Shown: positions 15,974 to 25,079 of the stretch, one piece after another
Position numbering within the stretch: position 1 is the first letter of the stretch
Layout of the letters: every line of letters begins with the position of its first letter
DNA from: an uncultured Pelagibacteraceae bacterium
GTDB lineage: Bacteria > Pseudomonadota > Alphaproteobacteria > Pelagibacterales > Pelagibacteraceae
Reading direction: 5' to 3'
Length of the DNA: 64,000 nt
Assembly (NCBI GenBank): GCA_902597675.1
Contig: CACJYR010000005.1
Coordinates: 1 to 64,000 of the forward strand
Made by a program: the position numbers and the translations under genes
The notes under the pieces: generated by a model
What the model was told of the DNA's origin: nothing
Seen by the model: the letters and a program-made list of their open reading frames with translations, nothing else
Database searches by the model: none

Positions 15974-17294
15974 GTGCTTTACCCATGATTTTATCAGGTA
16001 ACCATGTAACAATTTCAGGAAAAATACATAGAATTAAAATAGCCAATGCCATAATTATCATGAAAGGAATAGAGCCTTTTAAAATTTCAGACAAACTTAC
16101 ATCTGGGGTAATGCCCTTTATAATATAGAGATTTAATCCTACAGGAGGTGTTATCAATCCTATTTCCATATTGATAGTGAACACAATTGCAAACCAATAA
16201 GGATCAAATCCTAAAGTTGTTATTACGGGCAACAAAATTGCAGAGGTCATAACAATCACTGCAACAGGAGGTAAAAAGAAACCAGCGATCAAAAGAAATA
16301 TATTAATTAAAATAAATACAACCCACTTATTTGAACTTAACTCAACCATACTTTGGGCTAAAGATTGAGTTACGTACAATTGTGAAAGAGTGAATGCAAA
16401 AAGATAAGAAGCTGCAATAATAAACATTATCATTACACTTTCCTTCATTGATACTTTAACAATATTCCAAATCTTTTTTGGTTGATAAATTTTGTAAACA
16501 ACGGCTATTAGGACAAAAACTAAGAACGCTCCAACACCAGATGCTTCCGACGGAGTTGCCACCCCACCATATAAAACATATAAAACTCCAGCAATAATTG
16601 CTAGGAATGGAAGGATTCTAGGCAATACTTCAAGTTTTTCTTTCAATGTTGGCTTTACCCTGTTTCGTAAAGCTTTTGCAGCATCTTTATCTATAAAATA
16701 ACTATGGATAAGTGCCCAAATTGCAAACATTCCTGCCAACATAAAGCCAGGTACTAATCCACATAAAAATAATCTTCCGATTGATGTTCCAGTTGCAATT
16801 CCATAAACAATTAAAACAATACTTGGAGGAATTAAAACTCCTAATGTTCCACCAGCTGCTATAGTTCCAGTAGCTATTTGATCTGAGTAGCCCCTTTTTC
16901 TCATTTCGGGTATTCCCATAGTTCCAATAGCTGCACAAGTTGCGGGACTTGATCCACTTAATGCAGCAAAAATTGAGCATGCTCCTATATTAGAAATCAC
17001 TAGTCCACCTGGTACTCTCCAAAGCCATCTATCTAATCCTGTGTATAAATCTTTACCTGCAGGAGAATTAGCAACTGCCATTCCCATTAAAATAAACATT
17101 GGTATTGAAAGTAAAACAAATGAATTTAAACCAGCAAAGAATGTTTCAGCAAAAACATCAAGCATTTGAAAACCTTCAAATGATACTAAAAGAACTATCG
17201 ATACAAAACTCAAACCAAAAGCAATTGGAATTCCAGAAAAAAGCACCAGCAAAGTAAAAACTGCAACGATTAAAGCTATTATCAATGGGTCCAT
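15963..17294 (-). CDS. dctM: TRAP transporter large permease (DctM family)
   Basis: Large membrane subunit that drives sodium-coupled uptake in a TRAP system. The 443-residue hydrophobic protein has DctM marks: SIPMFILMGMAVANSP, GGLVISNIGACSIFAALSGS, GTLGVLIPPSIVLIVYGI and NMEIGLITPPVGLNLYI, with about 12 membrane helices. Its ATG overlaps the dctQ stop by one base. It works with the small permease and the periplasmic binding protein in the same operon. The substrate is unknown: the DctPQM family moves dicarboxylates, sulfonates, ectoine and other organic anions. Confidence 0.92.
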   Translation of the reverse strand: MDPLIIALIVAVFTLLVLFSGIPIAFGLSFVSIVLLVSFEGFQMLDVFAETFFAGLNSFVLLSIPMFILMGMAVANSPAGKDLYTGLDRWLWRVPGGLVISNIGACSIFAALSGSSPATCAAIGTMGIPEMRKRGYSDQIATGTIAAGGTLGVLIPPSIVLIVYGIATGTSIGRLFLCGLVPGFMLAGMFAIWALIHSYFIDKDAAKALRNRVKPTLKEKLEVLPRILPFLAIIAGVLYVLYGGVATPSEASGVGAFLVFVLIAVVYKIYQPKKIWNIVKVSMKESVMIMFIIAASYLFAFTLSQLYVTQSLAQSMVELSSNKWVVFILINIFLLIAGFFLPPVAVIVMTSAILLPVITTLGFDPYWFAIVFTINMEIGLITPPVGLNLYIIKGITPDVSLSEILKGSIPFMIIMALAILILCIFPEIVTWLPDKIMGKALGY

Positions 17295-17788
17295 TAATTA
17301 TAATCCTTATCGTCAGTGAGTTTGATAATTTCAGCTATATATTGAAGAATCATTAGTATCGCGCCTAAAGCCATTGAGGAATATGGTATCCATAAAGGTG
17401 GATCCCAAACTGTTCCGGTCGAATAATTTTTTGTAAATGCTTCCTCAACCATTAAAAATCCAAAATAAAATAAAATTAGAAAAAATAATAAACTCAATAA
17501 GGAGGTAAAAATTTTTAAGCGGATGATATTTTTTTTGGAGAGGAAATCATAAATCCATTCCATACTAACGTGAGCTTTTTCACTAAGTACATACACACTT
17601 CCTATAAAAGTTGATGCAACCAGTAACATGGTAACTAATTCTGTTTGCCAAGTAATTGCTCTTTGAAAAAAATATCTCTCAAAAACTAGCTCTACAATAA
17701 CTAAAATTGATAAGAGCAAAGCTAATACTGCAAAAGCACCACAAGCTTTTGCTATAAAATCACAAAATTTAAGATATTTTTCTTTCAT
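17294..17788 (-). CDS. dctQ: TRAP transporter small permease (DctQ family)
   Basis: Small four-helix membrane subunit of the TRAP transporter, 164 residues. The characteristic central segment FFQRAITWQTELVTMLLVASTFIGS and the nearby EKAHVSMEW identify the DctQ family. Helices are expected at about residues 15-35, 50-70, 90-110 and 130-150. It sits between the binding protein and large permease genes. Its ATG directly follows the U-tract of a strong stem-loop, so it can only be translated from messages that escape termination there. No separate promoter was seen. Confidence 0.88.
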   Translation of the reverse strand: MKEKYLKFCDFIAKACGAFAVLALLLSILVIVELVFERYFFQRAITWQTELVTMLLVASTFIGSVYVLSEKAHVSMEWIYDFLSKKNIIRLKIFTSLLSLLFFLILFYFGFLMVEEAFTKNYSTGTVWDPPLWIPYSSMALGAILMILQYIAEIIKLTDDKDYN

Positions 17789-17824
17789 AAAAAAACCCCT
17801 ATTTAATAAGAATAAATAGGGGTT
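17789..17824 (-). terminator. Intercistronic stem-loop with U-run between dctP and dctQ
   Basis: A perfect 12-bp inverted repeat (AACCCCTATTTA, 17794-17805, and TAAATAGGGGTT, 17813-17824) with a 7-nt loop is followed on the minus strand by seven T, running into the dctQ start codon. It has the form of a Rho-independent terminator. Placed after the binding-protein gene, it probably acts as a partial terminator or 3' stabiliser that lets more DctP than DctQM be made. Confidence 0.85.
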
Positions 17825-17838
17825 CTTTATATATTATT

Positions 17839-18849
17839 TTATTTAACTGCTAAAGCCATTTCCATCAGCTTATCGCCACCTGGAACTTTATCAGCAAATG
17901 CTTTGTGAGATGATTTTTTTGCAATCTCTACCCACGCAGCATGATCTTTTTCGTTCATGTATACTAATTTAACACCTGCAGCTTTATAAGCTTCTTCAAA
18001 CTTTTTATCTAAGTTTTCAACTTGAGCTGTCATGTATTTTTCAGCAACTTTTCCTGCTTTCATCAAAGCTTTTTGCTGCTTAGAATTTAAAGCATCAAAA
18101 GACTTTTTAGACATCAGAATTGGCTCATACATAAACCATAATCCAAATTTTCCTGGAGGTGTTGCACATGAAACTTGCTCATAAATTTTGTAACTCACAA
18201 AACTTCCTGAGCTAGTATTTGCACCTGTTAATACACCTGTTTGTAAACCAGTATAAATTTCAGATGATGGCATACTTTGTATACCTGCTCCTGCAGCTTC
18301 TAACATTTGGTTAAATGCTTTACCAGCAGCTCTCATCACTTGTCCTTTTGCATCACTAGGATTTTTAATACATTTAGTTTTTGAAGCAAAACCACCACCT
18401 AACCAAGCGTCAGATAAAACTACAACACCAGCATCATTAATGATTTTTTTAATTTCAGTCATCATTGGACCTTTATTAAATCTTAATGCGTGATCATGAT
18501 TTTTTACAGTTCCTGGCATTAGTGTTGCATCAAATTCTGGATGAAACTTAGATGCGTATGCTAAAGGAAAAGCAGAAATATCTAACTGACCAGTTGTCAT
18601 AGGTTTCCACTGTTCTTTTGGTTTATATAATGATTTAGCTGGATAAATTCTGATATCTATTCCAACATTTGCTTTTTTAACCTCGTCAGCAATGATTTGA
18701 ACCATTTCATGACGTGGATCATAAGATCCATCAGCTCTTGGAGTACCAGGCCATTGGTGACTTGCTTTTAGCGTAACTGCATAAGCAGAACCAATAGCAG
18801 TAAAAACAAAAACTAATGAAGTTAAATATAAAGATATTCTTTTTAACAT
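17839..18849 (-). CDS. dctP: TRAP transporter solute-binding protein (DctP family)
   Basis: Periplasmic substrate-binding protein, 336 residues. A signal peptide ends near AIGSAYA-VTLK (about residue 24). The mature part begins KASHQWPGTPRADGS and contains KSLYKPKEQWKPMTTGQLD and SSEIYTGLQTGVLTGANTSS, both typical of DctP proteins (helix and ligand-contact regions). The usual conserved Arg that salt-bridges the substrate carboxylate is probably in GQVMRAAGKAFNQ. It is first in a minus-strand operon with dctQ, dctM, dusA and two tauE-like genes, and divergent from a CoA-transferase gene. A GAGGG ribosome site precedes the ATG. The ligand is not predictable by eye. Confidence 0.92.
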   Translation of the reverse strand: MLKRISLYLTSLVFVFTAIGSAYAVTLKASHQWPGTPRADGSYDPRHEMVQIIADEVKKANVGIDIRIYPAKSLYKPKEQWKPMTTGQLDISAFPLAYASKFHPEFDATLMPGTVKNHDHALRFNKGPMMTEIKKIINDAGVVVLSDAWLGGGFASKTKCIKNPSDAKGQVMRAAGKAFNQMLEAAGAGIQSMPSSEIYTGLQTGVLTGANTSSGSFVSYKIYEQVSCATPPGKFGLWFMYEPILMSKKSFDALNSKQQKALMKAGKVAEKYMTAQVENLDKKFEEAYKAAGVKLVYMNEKDHAAWVEIAKKSSHKAFADKVPGGDKLMEMALAVK

Positions 18850-18944
18850 TATTTTTTCCCTCTATTGTTATTTATAATAATTCAATTAAAGTGAACTTAT
18901 TAATAAGAGTCAAGTCGACAAAAACTCATGTATGATGAAGTAAT

Positions 18945-20090
18945 ATGGATGGACCTTTAAAAAACCTACTGGTAGTTGATTTAACAAGGGTATTAGTTGG
19001 TCCTTACTGCACTATGATATTATCTGATTTAGGGGCTAGAGTAATTAAAGTTGAAGCACCTGAAATTGGAGATGACTCAAGAAAATTTGGACCATTCATA
19101 AAAGATTATTCTGCTTATTTCATGTCTCTTAATAGAGGAAAGGAAAGTATTGCGCTTAATTTAAAGAATGATGAAGATAAAAAAATTTTTGAAAAAATTT
19201 TATCCAAAGCAGATATTTTAGTTGAAAATTTTAAACCTGGAACTTTAGAAAAATGGGGGTTTGGCTGGAAAGATGTTAATAAGAAATATCCAAAACTAAT
19301 TTATGCATCTGCATCAGGCTTTGGTCAAACTGGTCCACTTAAAGAATTACCTGCTTACGACATGGTAGTTCAGGGTATGGGTGGTTTAATGAGTGTTACT
19401 GGGCAACCAAACTCTGAACCTACTAGAGTTGGAACATCAATTGGAGATATTACAGCTGGGCTTTTTACTGCGATAGGTATTAATGCAGCTTTGTATGATA
19501 GACAAAAAACTGGAAAAGGAATGTTCATAGATGTTTCTATGCTTGATTGTCAAATAGCTATATTAGAAAACGCTATAGCACGTTATCTATCTAAAAATGA
19601 AATTCCAAAACCAATGGGATCAAGACACCCATCAATCGCACCCTTTGAAGCCTTTAAGACAAAAGATAGTTACATAATCATTGCGGCTGGAAATGATAAA
19701 CTTTTTGAAAAACTTTGTAATCTTCTTCAAATCCCAGAGGTAAGTAAAGATTCAAAATTTTCAGATAATTCATCTAGAGCAAAAAATATGGATGAGCTTA
19801 AAAAAATTTTAGAGGAAAAATTATTGAGTAAAAAAACAAGTGATTGGGTTAGTGAAATGGAAAAAGATAAAATTCCATGTGGACCAATTTTCAATATTAA
19901 AGAGGCTGTTGAAAACCCACAAATAGAGTCTAGAAACATGATTGTTAAAGCCTTTCACAAAGTTGTTGGAGATTTTAAACTAGCTGGTAACCCAATTAAA
20001 ATGTCATCTTATAAAGATGAAAAAACTAGAGGTGACATACCTGATTTAGATGAACATCGACAAAAAATTATAAAGGAATTTTGTAACTAA
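18945..20090 (+). CDS. CoA transferase family III (CaiB/BaiF)
   Basis: Transfers CoA between carboxylic acids in the cytoplasm. The 381-residue protein starts KNLLVVDLTRVLVGPYCTM, then shows DLGARVIKVEAP, SLNRGKESIALNLK, VENFKPGTLEKWG, SASGFGQTGP and GTSIGDI, whose Asp (about residue 168) is the family's covalent catalytic residue. It is divergent from dctP with 95 bp between starts, which could mean that the acid taken up by the TRAP system is activated here; this is context-based inference. The exact acyl donor and acceptor are unknown, and family members include formyl-, succinyl- and carnitine-CoA transferases. Confidence 0.88.
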   Translation: MDGPLKNLLVVDLTRVLVGPYCTMILSDLGARVIKVEAPEIGDDSRKFGPFIKDYSAYFMSLNRGKESIALNLKNDEDKKIFEKILSKADILVENFKPGTLEKWGFGWKDVNKKYPKLIYASASGFGQTGPLKELPAYDMVVQGMGGLMSVTGQPNSEPTRVGTSIGDITAGLFTAIGINAALYDRQKTGKGMFIDVSMLDCQIAILENAIARYLSKNEIPKPMGSRHPSIAPFEAFKTKDSYIIIAAGNDKLFEKLCNLLQIPEVSKDSKFSDNSSRAKNMDELKKILEEKLLSKKTSDWVSEMEKDKIPCGPIFNIKEAVENPQIESRNMIVKAFHKVVGDFKLAGNPIKMSSYKDEKTRGDIPDLDEHRQKIIKEFCN

Positions 20091-20096
20091 TAAATT

Positions 20097-20624
20097 TTAA
20101 GAGTTTGAAGTGTCAGTTTCGTCTGCTGCTTGATCTTCACTTTCAGAAACTTGATCTAAAGAAACGTCTCCCTGTTCTGCTTCAGCATCATCAGATACAG
20201 GAGCTTCTGGCACGTCTAGTTTAGCTGTCTCGGACAATTCTGCTAAATCATCTTTAGAAACTTGAATTTTTTCAGGAGCTTTACGTGCTCTTTTAGATGG
20301 TAAAATAGGTGTTCCACTTTTCGAGATCTCACCTTTATATAAGCTTTCAAAATCATCACCAACATCCTCATCAGCTTCGGCACCATCATCAACTTGTTCT
20401 ACATGTTTTCTTAATTTGTAGACAGCGCTTTCAGTTAAATCGTCTACTTTAATATTTTCCTCAGCTATTTCTCTTAAAGCAATAACTGTATTTTTATCAT
20501 TATCACGGTCTAAAGTTGGTTCTATCCCGGTATTGAGCTGAGTTGCTCTTTCCTTTGCAACCAAAACTAATTCATATGGGCTATCTACTTTATCAATACA
20601 ATCTTCTACTGTAACTCTTGCCAT
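20097..20624 (-). CDS. rpoZ: RNA polymerase omega subunit with long acidic tail
   Basis: Small RNA polymerase subunit that helps beta-prime assembly. The N-terminal 65 residues match omega: [31 protein letters not shown], and [17 protein letters not shown]. The rest, from about residue 75 to 175, is a disordered acidic tail rich in Asp, Glu, Ala and Ser (for example [15 protein letters not shown]). Omega is usually 70-135 residues long, so this is at the long end even for alphaproteobacteria. No partner genes (spoT, gmk, pyrE) are next to it here. Identity is secure; the tail's role is unknown. Confidence 0.92.
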   Translation of the reverse strand: MARVTVEDCIDKVDSPYELVLVAKERATQLNTGIEPTLDRDNDKNTVIALREIAEENIKVDDLTESAVYKLRKHVEQVDDGAEADEDVGDDFESLYKGEISKSGTPILPSKRARKAPEKIQVSKDDLAELSETAKLDVPEAPVSDDAEAEQGDVSLDQVSESEDQAADETDTSNS

Positions 20625-20666
20625 GCCGGTTATCTATAAGCTGTAATTAAAAAAAGCAAGGATTAT

Positions 20667-21875
20667 TTAAATATATTCAGGATTTAACCTGTTTCTAACC
20701 ACAAACAGAGCAATTAAAGATAAGAAAATATATACAAATGAAATCACCGCTATTTGCTCAATTGTAAAGCCTTTGTCAATTAACAAGCCAAATAAAGCTG
20801 TGCCGAAGGCAGTAGAAAATACCATCAATGCTGTTGTTAATGCTTTAATTGATCCAATGTATTTTACGCCATAAATCTCAGCCCAAGTAGAGGACCCCAA
20901 GACATTGGCAAGCCCATTTGAAATTCCAATTAAACCAAGGAATATAAAAGCAGAAATAGAAATATCTAAATAAAACAAAACCAACATTGAAATCAACAAA
21001 GGTATGTTCATAAAGATCAATAATTTTCTGCTGGTAAATTTATCGATTAAAAACCCAGAGCCCAACAAAGTAATTACTGATAAGAAAGAATAAGCCATAA
21101 ATGATTGTGCTATGACAAATTCACCCCACTCTTTTGAATCTGTTATATATGACTGATAAACAAATACACCGGTAGCAATCCAAGGCATTGCTAACATATT
21201 CAAACAAACTATATAAAATCTATAATCTTTTAAAACCTCAACACGTGTCCAATTTTTAATTTCTTTTTCAACAAAATTTTGATCATTTACATCTTCCCTA
21301 GAATCAAAGTTCAGGTTTTTGATTAACGCAAAAGAAATAAATGGTAAAAAAAATAGTATTAATACAGAAATAGATAACCAAATGTTTTGCCACGCAGTTA
21401 AAGTAAGTAAATAGACAATTAAAACTGGTAAAATAAATTCTGCAGTTGATAATCCAAACCAACCGATACTTAGAGCTTTGCCTCTAGATTTAGTGAAAAA
21501 TCTTGAAATCGTTGTAGTTGCTGTATGAGACATTAATCCTTGACCGGAAAACCTCATCAGAAAAACACCAATAAATAAAAAAACTATTGATGAAATTTTT
21601 GAAAAGAAAAAACAAGAAAAAGCTAACATTAAAGTTACATATAAAGCAAATTTAAAAATATTTATGTCATCAATTTTTTTACCAACCCAAATTAAAAGGA
21701 AGCTACTTAATAATGTTGCCGAAGCATAAATTGAGCCAAATTGTCCATGAGTTATTGAAAGTGTTTCTCTAATACTTGAATTAAATAAACCAAGAAAAAA
21801 ACTCTGTCCAAAACTAGAAAAAAATGTAAAGATAAATCCAAATATAATTACTTTTAAACTTAAACTTTTAAACAT
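20667..21875 (-). CDS. Major facilitator superfamily transporter
   Basis: A 402-residue membrane protein with 12 predicted helices. It begins MFKSLSLKVIIFGFIFTFFSSFGQSF, typical of MFS monocarboxylate/oxalate-formate-like members, and shows the motif A-like loop after helix 2 (LIWVGKKIDDINIFK) and the repeat in the second half (FLIDKFTSRKLLIF). The middle loop around residues 190-210 is hydrophilic (NFDSREDVNDQNFVEKE). It is divergent from the dehydrogenase gene, with 8 bp between start codons, so the two share regulation only if one promoter lies inside a gene. Substrate unknown. Confidence 0.82.
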   Translation of the reverse strand: MFKSLSLKVIIFGFIFTFFSSFGQSFFLGLFNSSIRETLSITHGQFGSIYASATLLSSFLLIWVGKKIDDINIFKFALYVTLMLAFSCFFFSKISSIVFLFIGVFLMRFSGQGLMSHTATTTISRFFTKSRGKALSIGWFGLSTAEFILPVLIVYLLTLTAWQNIWLSISVLILFFLPFISFALIKNLNFDSREDVNDQNFVEKEIKNWTRVEVLKDYRFYIVCLNMLAMPWIATGVFVYQSYITDSKEWGEFVIAQSFMAYSFLSVITLLGSGFLIDKFTSRKLLIFMNIPLLISMLVLFYLDISISAFIFLGLIGISNGLANVLGSSTWAEIYGVKYIGSIKALTTALMVFSTAFGTALFGLLIDKGFTIEQIAVISFVYIFLSLIALFVVRNRLNPEYI

Positions 21876-21883
21876 AAAAAATT

Positions 21884-22753
21884 ATGAGCTGTAATGTTGC
21901 TTTCATAGGTCTTGGTGTAATGGGCTATCCAATGGCAGGTTATATATCAAAAGGTGGTCACAATGTAACTGTTTTTAATCGTACAAAATCAAAAGCTGAA
22001 AAATGGATTGGAAAATACAAAGGTAAAATGGCTGAAACACCAGCGGATGCAGCTAAAGATGCTGAATACATTTTTACCTGTGTTGGTAATGATAATGATT
22101 TAAGAGAAGTAACTTTTGGTGACAAAGGAGCTTTCAAAACAATTAAAAAGGGTGCAGTCTATATTGATAATACTACAGCCTCAGCAACAATTGCTAGAGA
22201 GATTTATGATTATGCAAAGAAAAATGGATTTGGCGCATTAGATGCTCCTGTATCTGGTGGACAAGCTGGAGCAGAGAATGGTGCATTAACAGTGATGATT
22301 GGTGGCGATCAAGCTGACTTTGATAAAGCAAAAGACAAAATTGATTGCTACAGCAAAAAAATGAAATTGCTTGGTAAAGCTGGTTGCGGACAATTAGCTA
22401 AGATGGTTAACCAAATTTGTATAGCGGGACTTGTTCAAGGTCTATCTGAAGGAATTAACTTTGGAATGAAAGCTGGATTAAATATGGAGGATGTAATCGA
22501 AGTTATTTCAAAAGGTGCAGCTCAGTCTTGGCAAATGGAAAATAGATACAAAACGATGATTGATGATAAGTTCGATTTTGGTTTTGCAGTTGACTGGATG
22601 AGAAAAGATTTAAAGATTGCAATGGATGAAGCAAAAAATAATGGTTCATTATTACCTGTAACAGAACTTGTAGATAAGTTTTATGGAGAAGTTCAAGGTT
22701 TAGGCGGAAATCGTTGGGATACTTCAAGCTTAATAAAAAGATTTAGAAAGTAA
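21884..22753 (+). CDS. 3-Hydroxyisobutyrate dehydrogenase-family NAD(P)-dependent oxidoreductase
   Basis: Beta-hydroxyacid dehydrogenase, 289 residues. The Rossmann motif is VAFIGLGVMGYPMAGYI, followed by VFNRTKSKAEKW. The substrate-binding signature DAPVSGGQAGAENGALTVMIGG is next, and the catalytic Lys region reads GCGQLAKMVNQI (Lys near 172). The C-terminal all-alpha domain is present. The family includes 3-hydroxyisobutyrate, tartronate semialdehyde, glyoxylate and sulfolactaldehyde reductases, which cannot be told apart by eye. It is followed after 3 bp by an FMN-binding protein gene, with which it is probably co-transcribed. Confidence 0.85.
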   Translation: MSCNVAFIGLGVMGYPMAGYISKGGHNVTVFNRTKSKAEKWIGKYKGKMAETPADAAKDAEYIFTCVGNDNDLREVTFGDKGAFKTIKKGAVYIDNTTASATIAREIYDYAKKNGFGALDAPVSGGQAGAENGALTVMIGGDQADFDKAKDKIDCYSKKMKLLGKAGCGQLAKMVNQICIAGLVQGLSEGINFGMKAGLNMEDVIEVISKGAAQSWQMENRYKTMIDDKFDFGFAVDWMRKDLKIAMDEAKNNGSLLPVTELVDKFYGEVQGLGGNRWDTSSLIKRFRK

Positions 22754-22756
22754 TGT

Positions 22757-23356
22757 ATGCAACCAGCATACTATGAAAATTTCGAGGAAATTCAAAATAA
22801 GTATTGGTCTATGCTCGATGATGCTGTGACTAATAGAGGATCTCCTTTTAGAATTCCTGTCTTTATTTGTGCACACCAAGATGAGGTAGATGGAAGAATT
22901 GTTGTTCTTAGAAAATCAGATAGAGCAAATAATCTATTACAATTTCATACTGATTTTAGATCACCAAAAGTAGAAATTCTTAAAAAAAATAAGAATGCCT
23001 CTCTAGTTTTCTACGATAAAGAAGAAAAGATACAATTAAGAGTAAAGGTAGAATGTGAAGTTAATAATCAAAATTCTACAACAGAAGAGTCATGGAAAAA
23101 AACTCAACATATAAGCAGACGTTGCTATTTAACTGATAGTCCTCCAGGGACTGCTTCAGAAAATCCAACATCTGGAATGATATCCAAATTAGAAGATTTT
23201 GATTATACCATGGAACAAAGTGAGGAAGGTTATAAAAACTTTACTGTTATTAAATGTAAGATTAAATCTATTGAGTGGCTATATCTTGCAGCAAAAGGAC
23301 ATCGAAGAGCAAAGTTTGATTTAGAAGCTAATGAAAATGCTTGGCTAGTTCCATAA
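22757..23356 (+). CDS. Pyridoxamine 5'-phosphate oxidase-like FMN-binding split-barrel protein
   Basis: A 199-residue protein of the PNPOx-like split-barrel fold. Typical segments are GRIVVLRKSDRANNLLQFHTDFRSPKVEIL (the strand-helix where FMN and substrate bind), ASLVFYDKEEKIQLRVK, and a C-terminal EWLYLAAKGHRRAKF. True PdxH also has an R-x-E-x-W end, which is not clear here, so this is better named as a relative than as vitamin B6 oxidase. It directly follows the hydroxyacid dehydrogenase gene and is convergent with a serine-hydrolase gene. Function unknown. Confidence 0.7.
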   Translation: MQPAYYENFEEIQNKYWSMLDDAVTNRGSPFRIPVFICAHQDEVDGRIVVLRKSDRANNLLQFHTDFRSPKVEILKKNKNASLVFYDKEEKIQLRVKVECEVNNQNSTTEESWKKTQHISRRCYLTDSPPGTASENPTSGMISKLEDFDYTMEQSEEGYKNFTVIKCKIKSIEWLYLAAKGHRRAKFDLEANENAWLVP

Positions 23357-23370
23357 CAAATTTTTATACC

Positions 23371-24537
23371 CTAAAACGTTCCCTTATCTATAGCTTTCAA
23401 AACAAATAATTTGTAATTGTAGTTTCGATGTACTGCGTGGGTGTAAACAATTCGATTATCATCAAAGTTGATAAGCAATGCAATTCCACCATATCCATCC
23501 ATACCCATCACCGTATCACTTATACCAGGATAATTGGTATGAAAAAAACCTGCGTAAGATTTTGAATAACCATCACCTTGTTTATATCCTTTGATAACTC
23601 TGTTTGCATAAACGTCCTTAAGATAATTTCCTATGCATGTATCACTGTTCCAGTCATTCAAGATGGCTATGCCAATTCTTAATGTATCGTAACGTGTTGC
23701 TTTAAAATTTGATTGAATAACACCCTTTGACTCAATTCCAGTACCATTAAACTCTAACCTTCCAGCAAGACCAACATGATCTTTTAGGACATCATTAATA
23801 AATGAAGAAAATTTATGCCCAGTTTTAAATGAAATATAATTCAAAGCTACATTGGGAGAAAATTGCGAGTATTTAAAACGTTTTTTTGCTGGTTTAGTAT
23901 TTGCTAATTCATTATTTGCAATATCAGCAATAGTTAAATCACCTATATCTCTTCCTGAGCTTAAATAATTATTTTTAATATATTTTTGATCACCTGTGCT
24001 GGCATTGATAACATCTTGCACTGTAGCTGTTTCTAGCAGCGTTCCTTTAACGATTGGCCAATCAGCTAAAGATGATGATAAAGAATTAATGTAACCTTTA
24101 CAGATCGCATGACCCATGAGGTAACCACCTAAACTTTTGCCTAAAGACATACTGTATATCATCGTGTCATTATCTATTAAATCTCCAAATCTTTCAGGGG
24201 GAGATAGCTGATCAATAACAATCTCTCCATCTTCATACATCAAATAACTAATTAGACCTGTCGACTGCATCTTCTTAACAATCTTTTTTATGATCTTTGG
24301 TTCTTTTTGAAGATTAAATTTTAAAGCAGTTGGTTGAGAAGATGGTTTGGTATAAAACTGATTACTTAACCCTCTAATGTTATAAGTAAGAAAATGGTAT
24401 TGCAGTGTCTCAAGATTTGGATTTTTTAATTCCTCAGGAATTTGTCTATTTTTCCATGTTTTAACTTTTTTACTTTCTGCAAAAACGTTACTACTCAATA
24501 ACAAACCTATAACCACGACCCAAAAAATCTTTTTCAT
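23371..24537 (-). CDS. Secreted serine beta-lactamase-like hydrolase
   Basis: A 388-residue protein with a signal peptide (KKIFWVVVIGLLLSSNVFA, cleavage after VFA), so it is probably periplasmic. The SxxK motif of class C beta-lactamases, DD-peptidases and esterases appears as SMSLGKSLGGYLMG near residue 133. A possible second motif is YSQFSPNVALNYI near residue 225, where the Tyr would be the general base. A GMDGYGGI segment near the C terminus takes the place of the usual HTG/KTG-type strand. The substrate is not known; many relatives are 6-aminohexanoate-dimer hydrolases or esterases, not antibiotic-resistance enzymes. It is transcribed away from the next gene. Confidence 0.7.
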   Translation of the reverse strand: MKKIFWVVVIGLLLSSNVFAESKKVKTWKNRQIPEELKNPNLETLQYHFLTYNIRGLSNQFYTKPSSQPTALKFNLQKEPKIIKKIVKKMQSTGLISYLMYEDGEIVIDQLSPPERFGDLIDNDTMIYSMSLGKSLGGYLMGHAICKGYINSLSSSLADWPIVKGTLLETATVQDVINASTGDQKYIKNNYLSSGRDIGDLTIADIANNELANTKPAKKRFKYSQFSPNVALNYISFKTGHKFSSFINDVLKDHVGLAGRLEFNGTGIESKGVIQSNFKATRYDTLRIGIAILNDWNSDTCIGNYLKDVYANRVIKGYKQGDGYSKSYAGFFHTNYPGISDTVMGMDGYGGIALLINFDDNRIVYTHAVHRNYNYKLFVLKAIDKGTF

Positions 24538-24546
24538 AATTAATCC

Positions 24547-25059
24547 TTAAAAAATTGATTTCGAATATTTTTTCCAGTTATCTTGATAGTGTTTTGTGTT
24601 TTCAAATACAGCTTTTTTTTCTTCCTCTGTAACTTCTCTTACTACCTTACCAGGTGAACCAATTACTAAAGAGTTGTCTGGTATTTCTTTATTTTCAGTA
24701 ATTAAAGCTTTTGCACCTATGATGCAGTTTTTTCCAATCTTAGCGTTATTTAGAATCACTGCACCGATTCCAATTAAACTGTTGTCCCCTATCGTGCACC
24801 CATGAAGCATAACCATATGTCCGACAGTTACATCTTTACCAACTTTAATTGGATATCCTGGATCGGTATGCAATACACATCCATCTTGAACATTTGATCC
24901 CTCACCTATATGAATATTTTCAATATCTCCTCTTAAAGTTGCATTAAACCAAACACTTGTATTTTTTTCTAAAGTAACATCACCTATGACGACCGCATTA
25001 GGTGCTACCCAATTTTCGCCAGAGTTTTTTGGTTTTTTATCTTTTAAATCGTAAAACAT
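24547..25059 (-). CDS. Gamma-carbonic anhydrase-like hexapeptide protein
   Basis: A 170-residue left-handed beta-helix protein of the gamma-carbonic anhydrase/PaaY/YrdA group. Hexapeptide repeats run through most of it ([38 protein letters not shown]). The metal-binding histidines of the family are visible in [10 protein letters not shown] and [10 protein letters not shown], which lie about 27 residues apart. A trimer with zinc between subunits is expected. Whether it is an active carbonic anhydrase or an acyl-CoA-related enzyme is undecided. The gene lies 9 bp upstream of the serine hydrolase gene on the same strand and divergent from the thioredoxin-like gene. Confidence 0.85.
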   Translation of the reverse strand: MFYDLKDKKPKNSGENWVAPNAVVIGDVTLEKNTSVWFNATLRGDIENIHIGEGSNVQDGCVLHTDPGYPIKVGKDVTVGHMVMLHGCTIGDNSLIGIGAVILNNAKIGKNCIIGAKALITENKEIPDNSLVIGSPGKVVREVTEEEKKAVFENTKHYQDNWKKYSKSIF

Positions 25060-25079
25060 AATTTATATATTATTACATT

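Noticed and set aside
23371-24537. Antibiotic-resistance beta-lactamase
   Set aside because: It has only the general SxxK fold and lacks the usual third motif; similar proteins are esterases or amide hydrolases.
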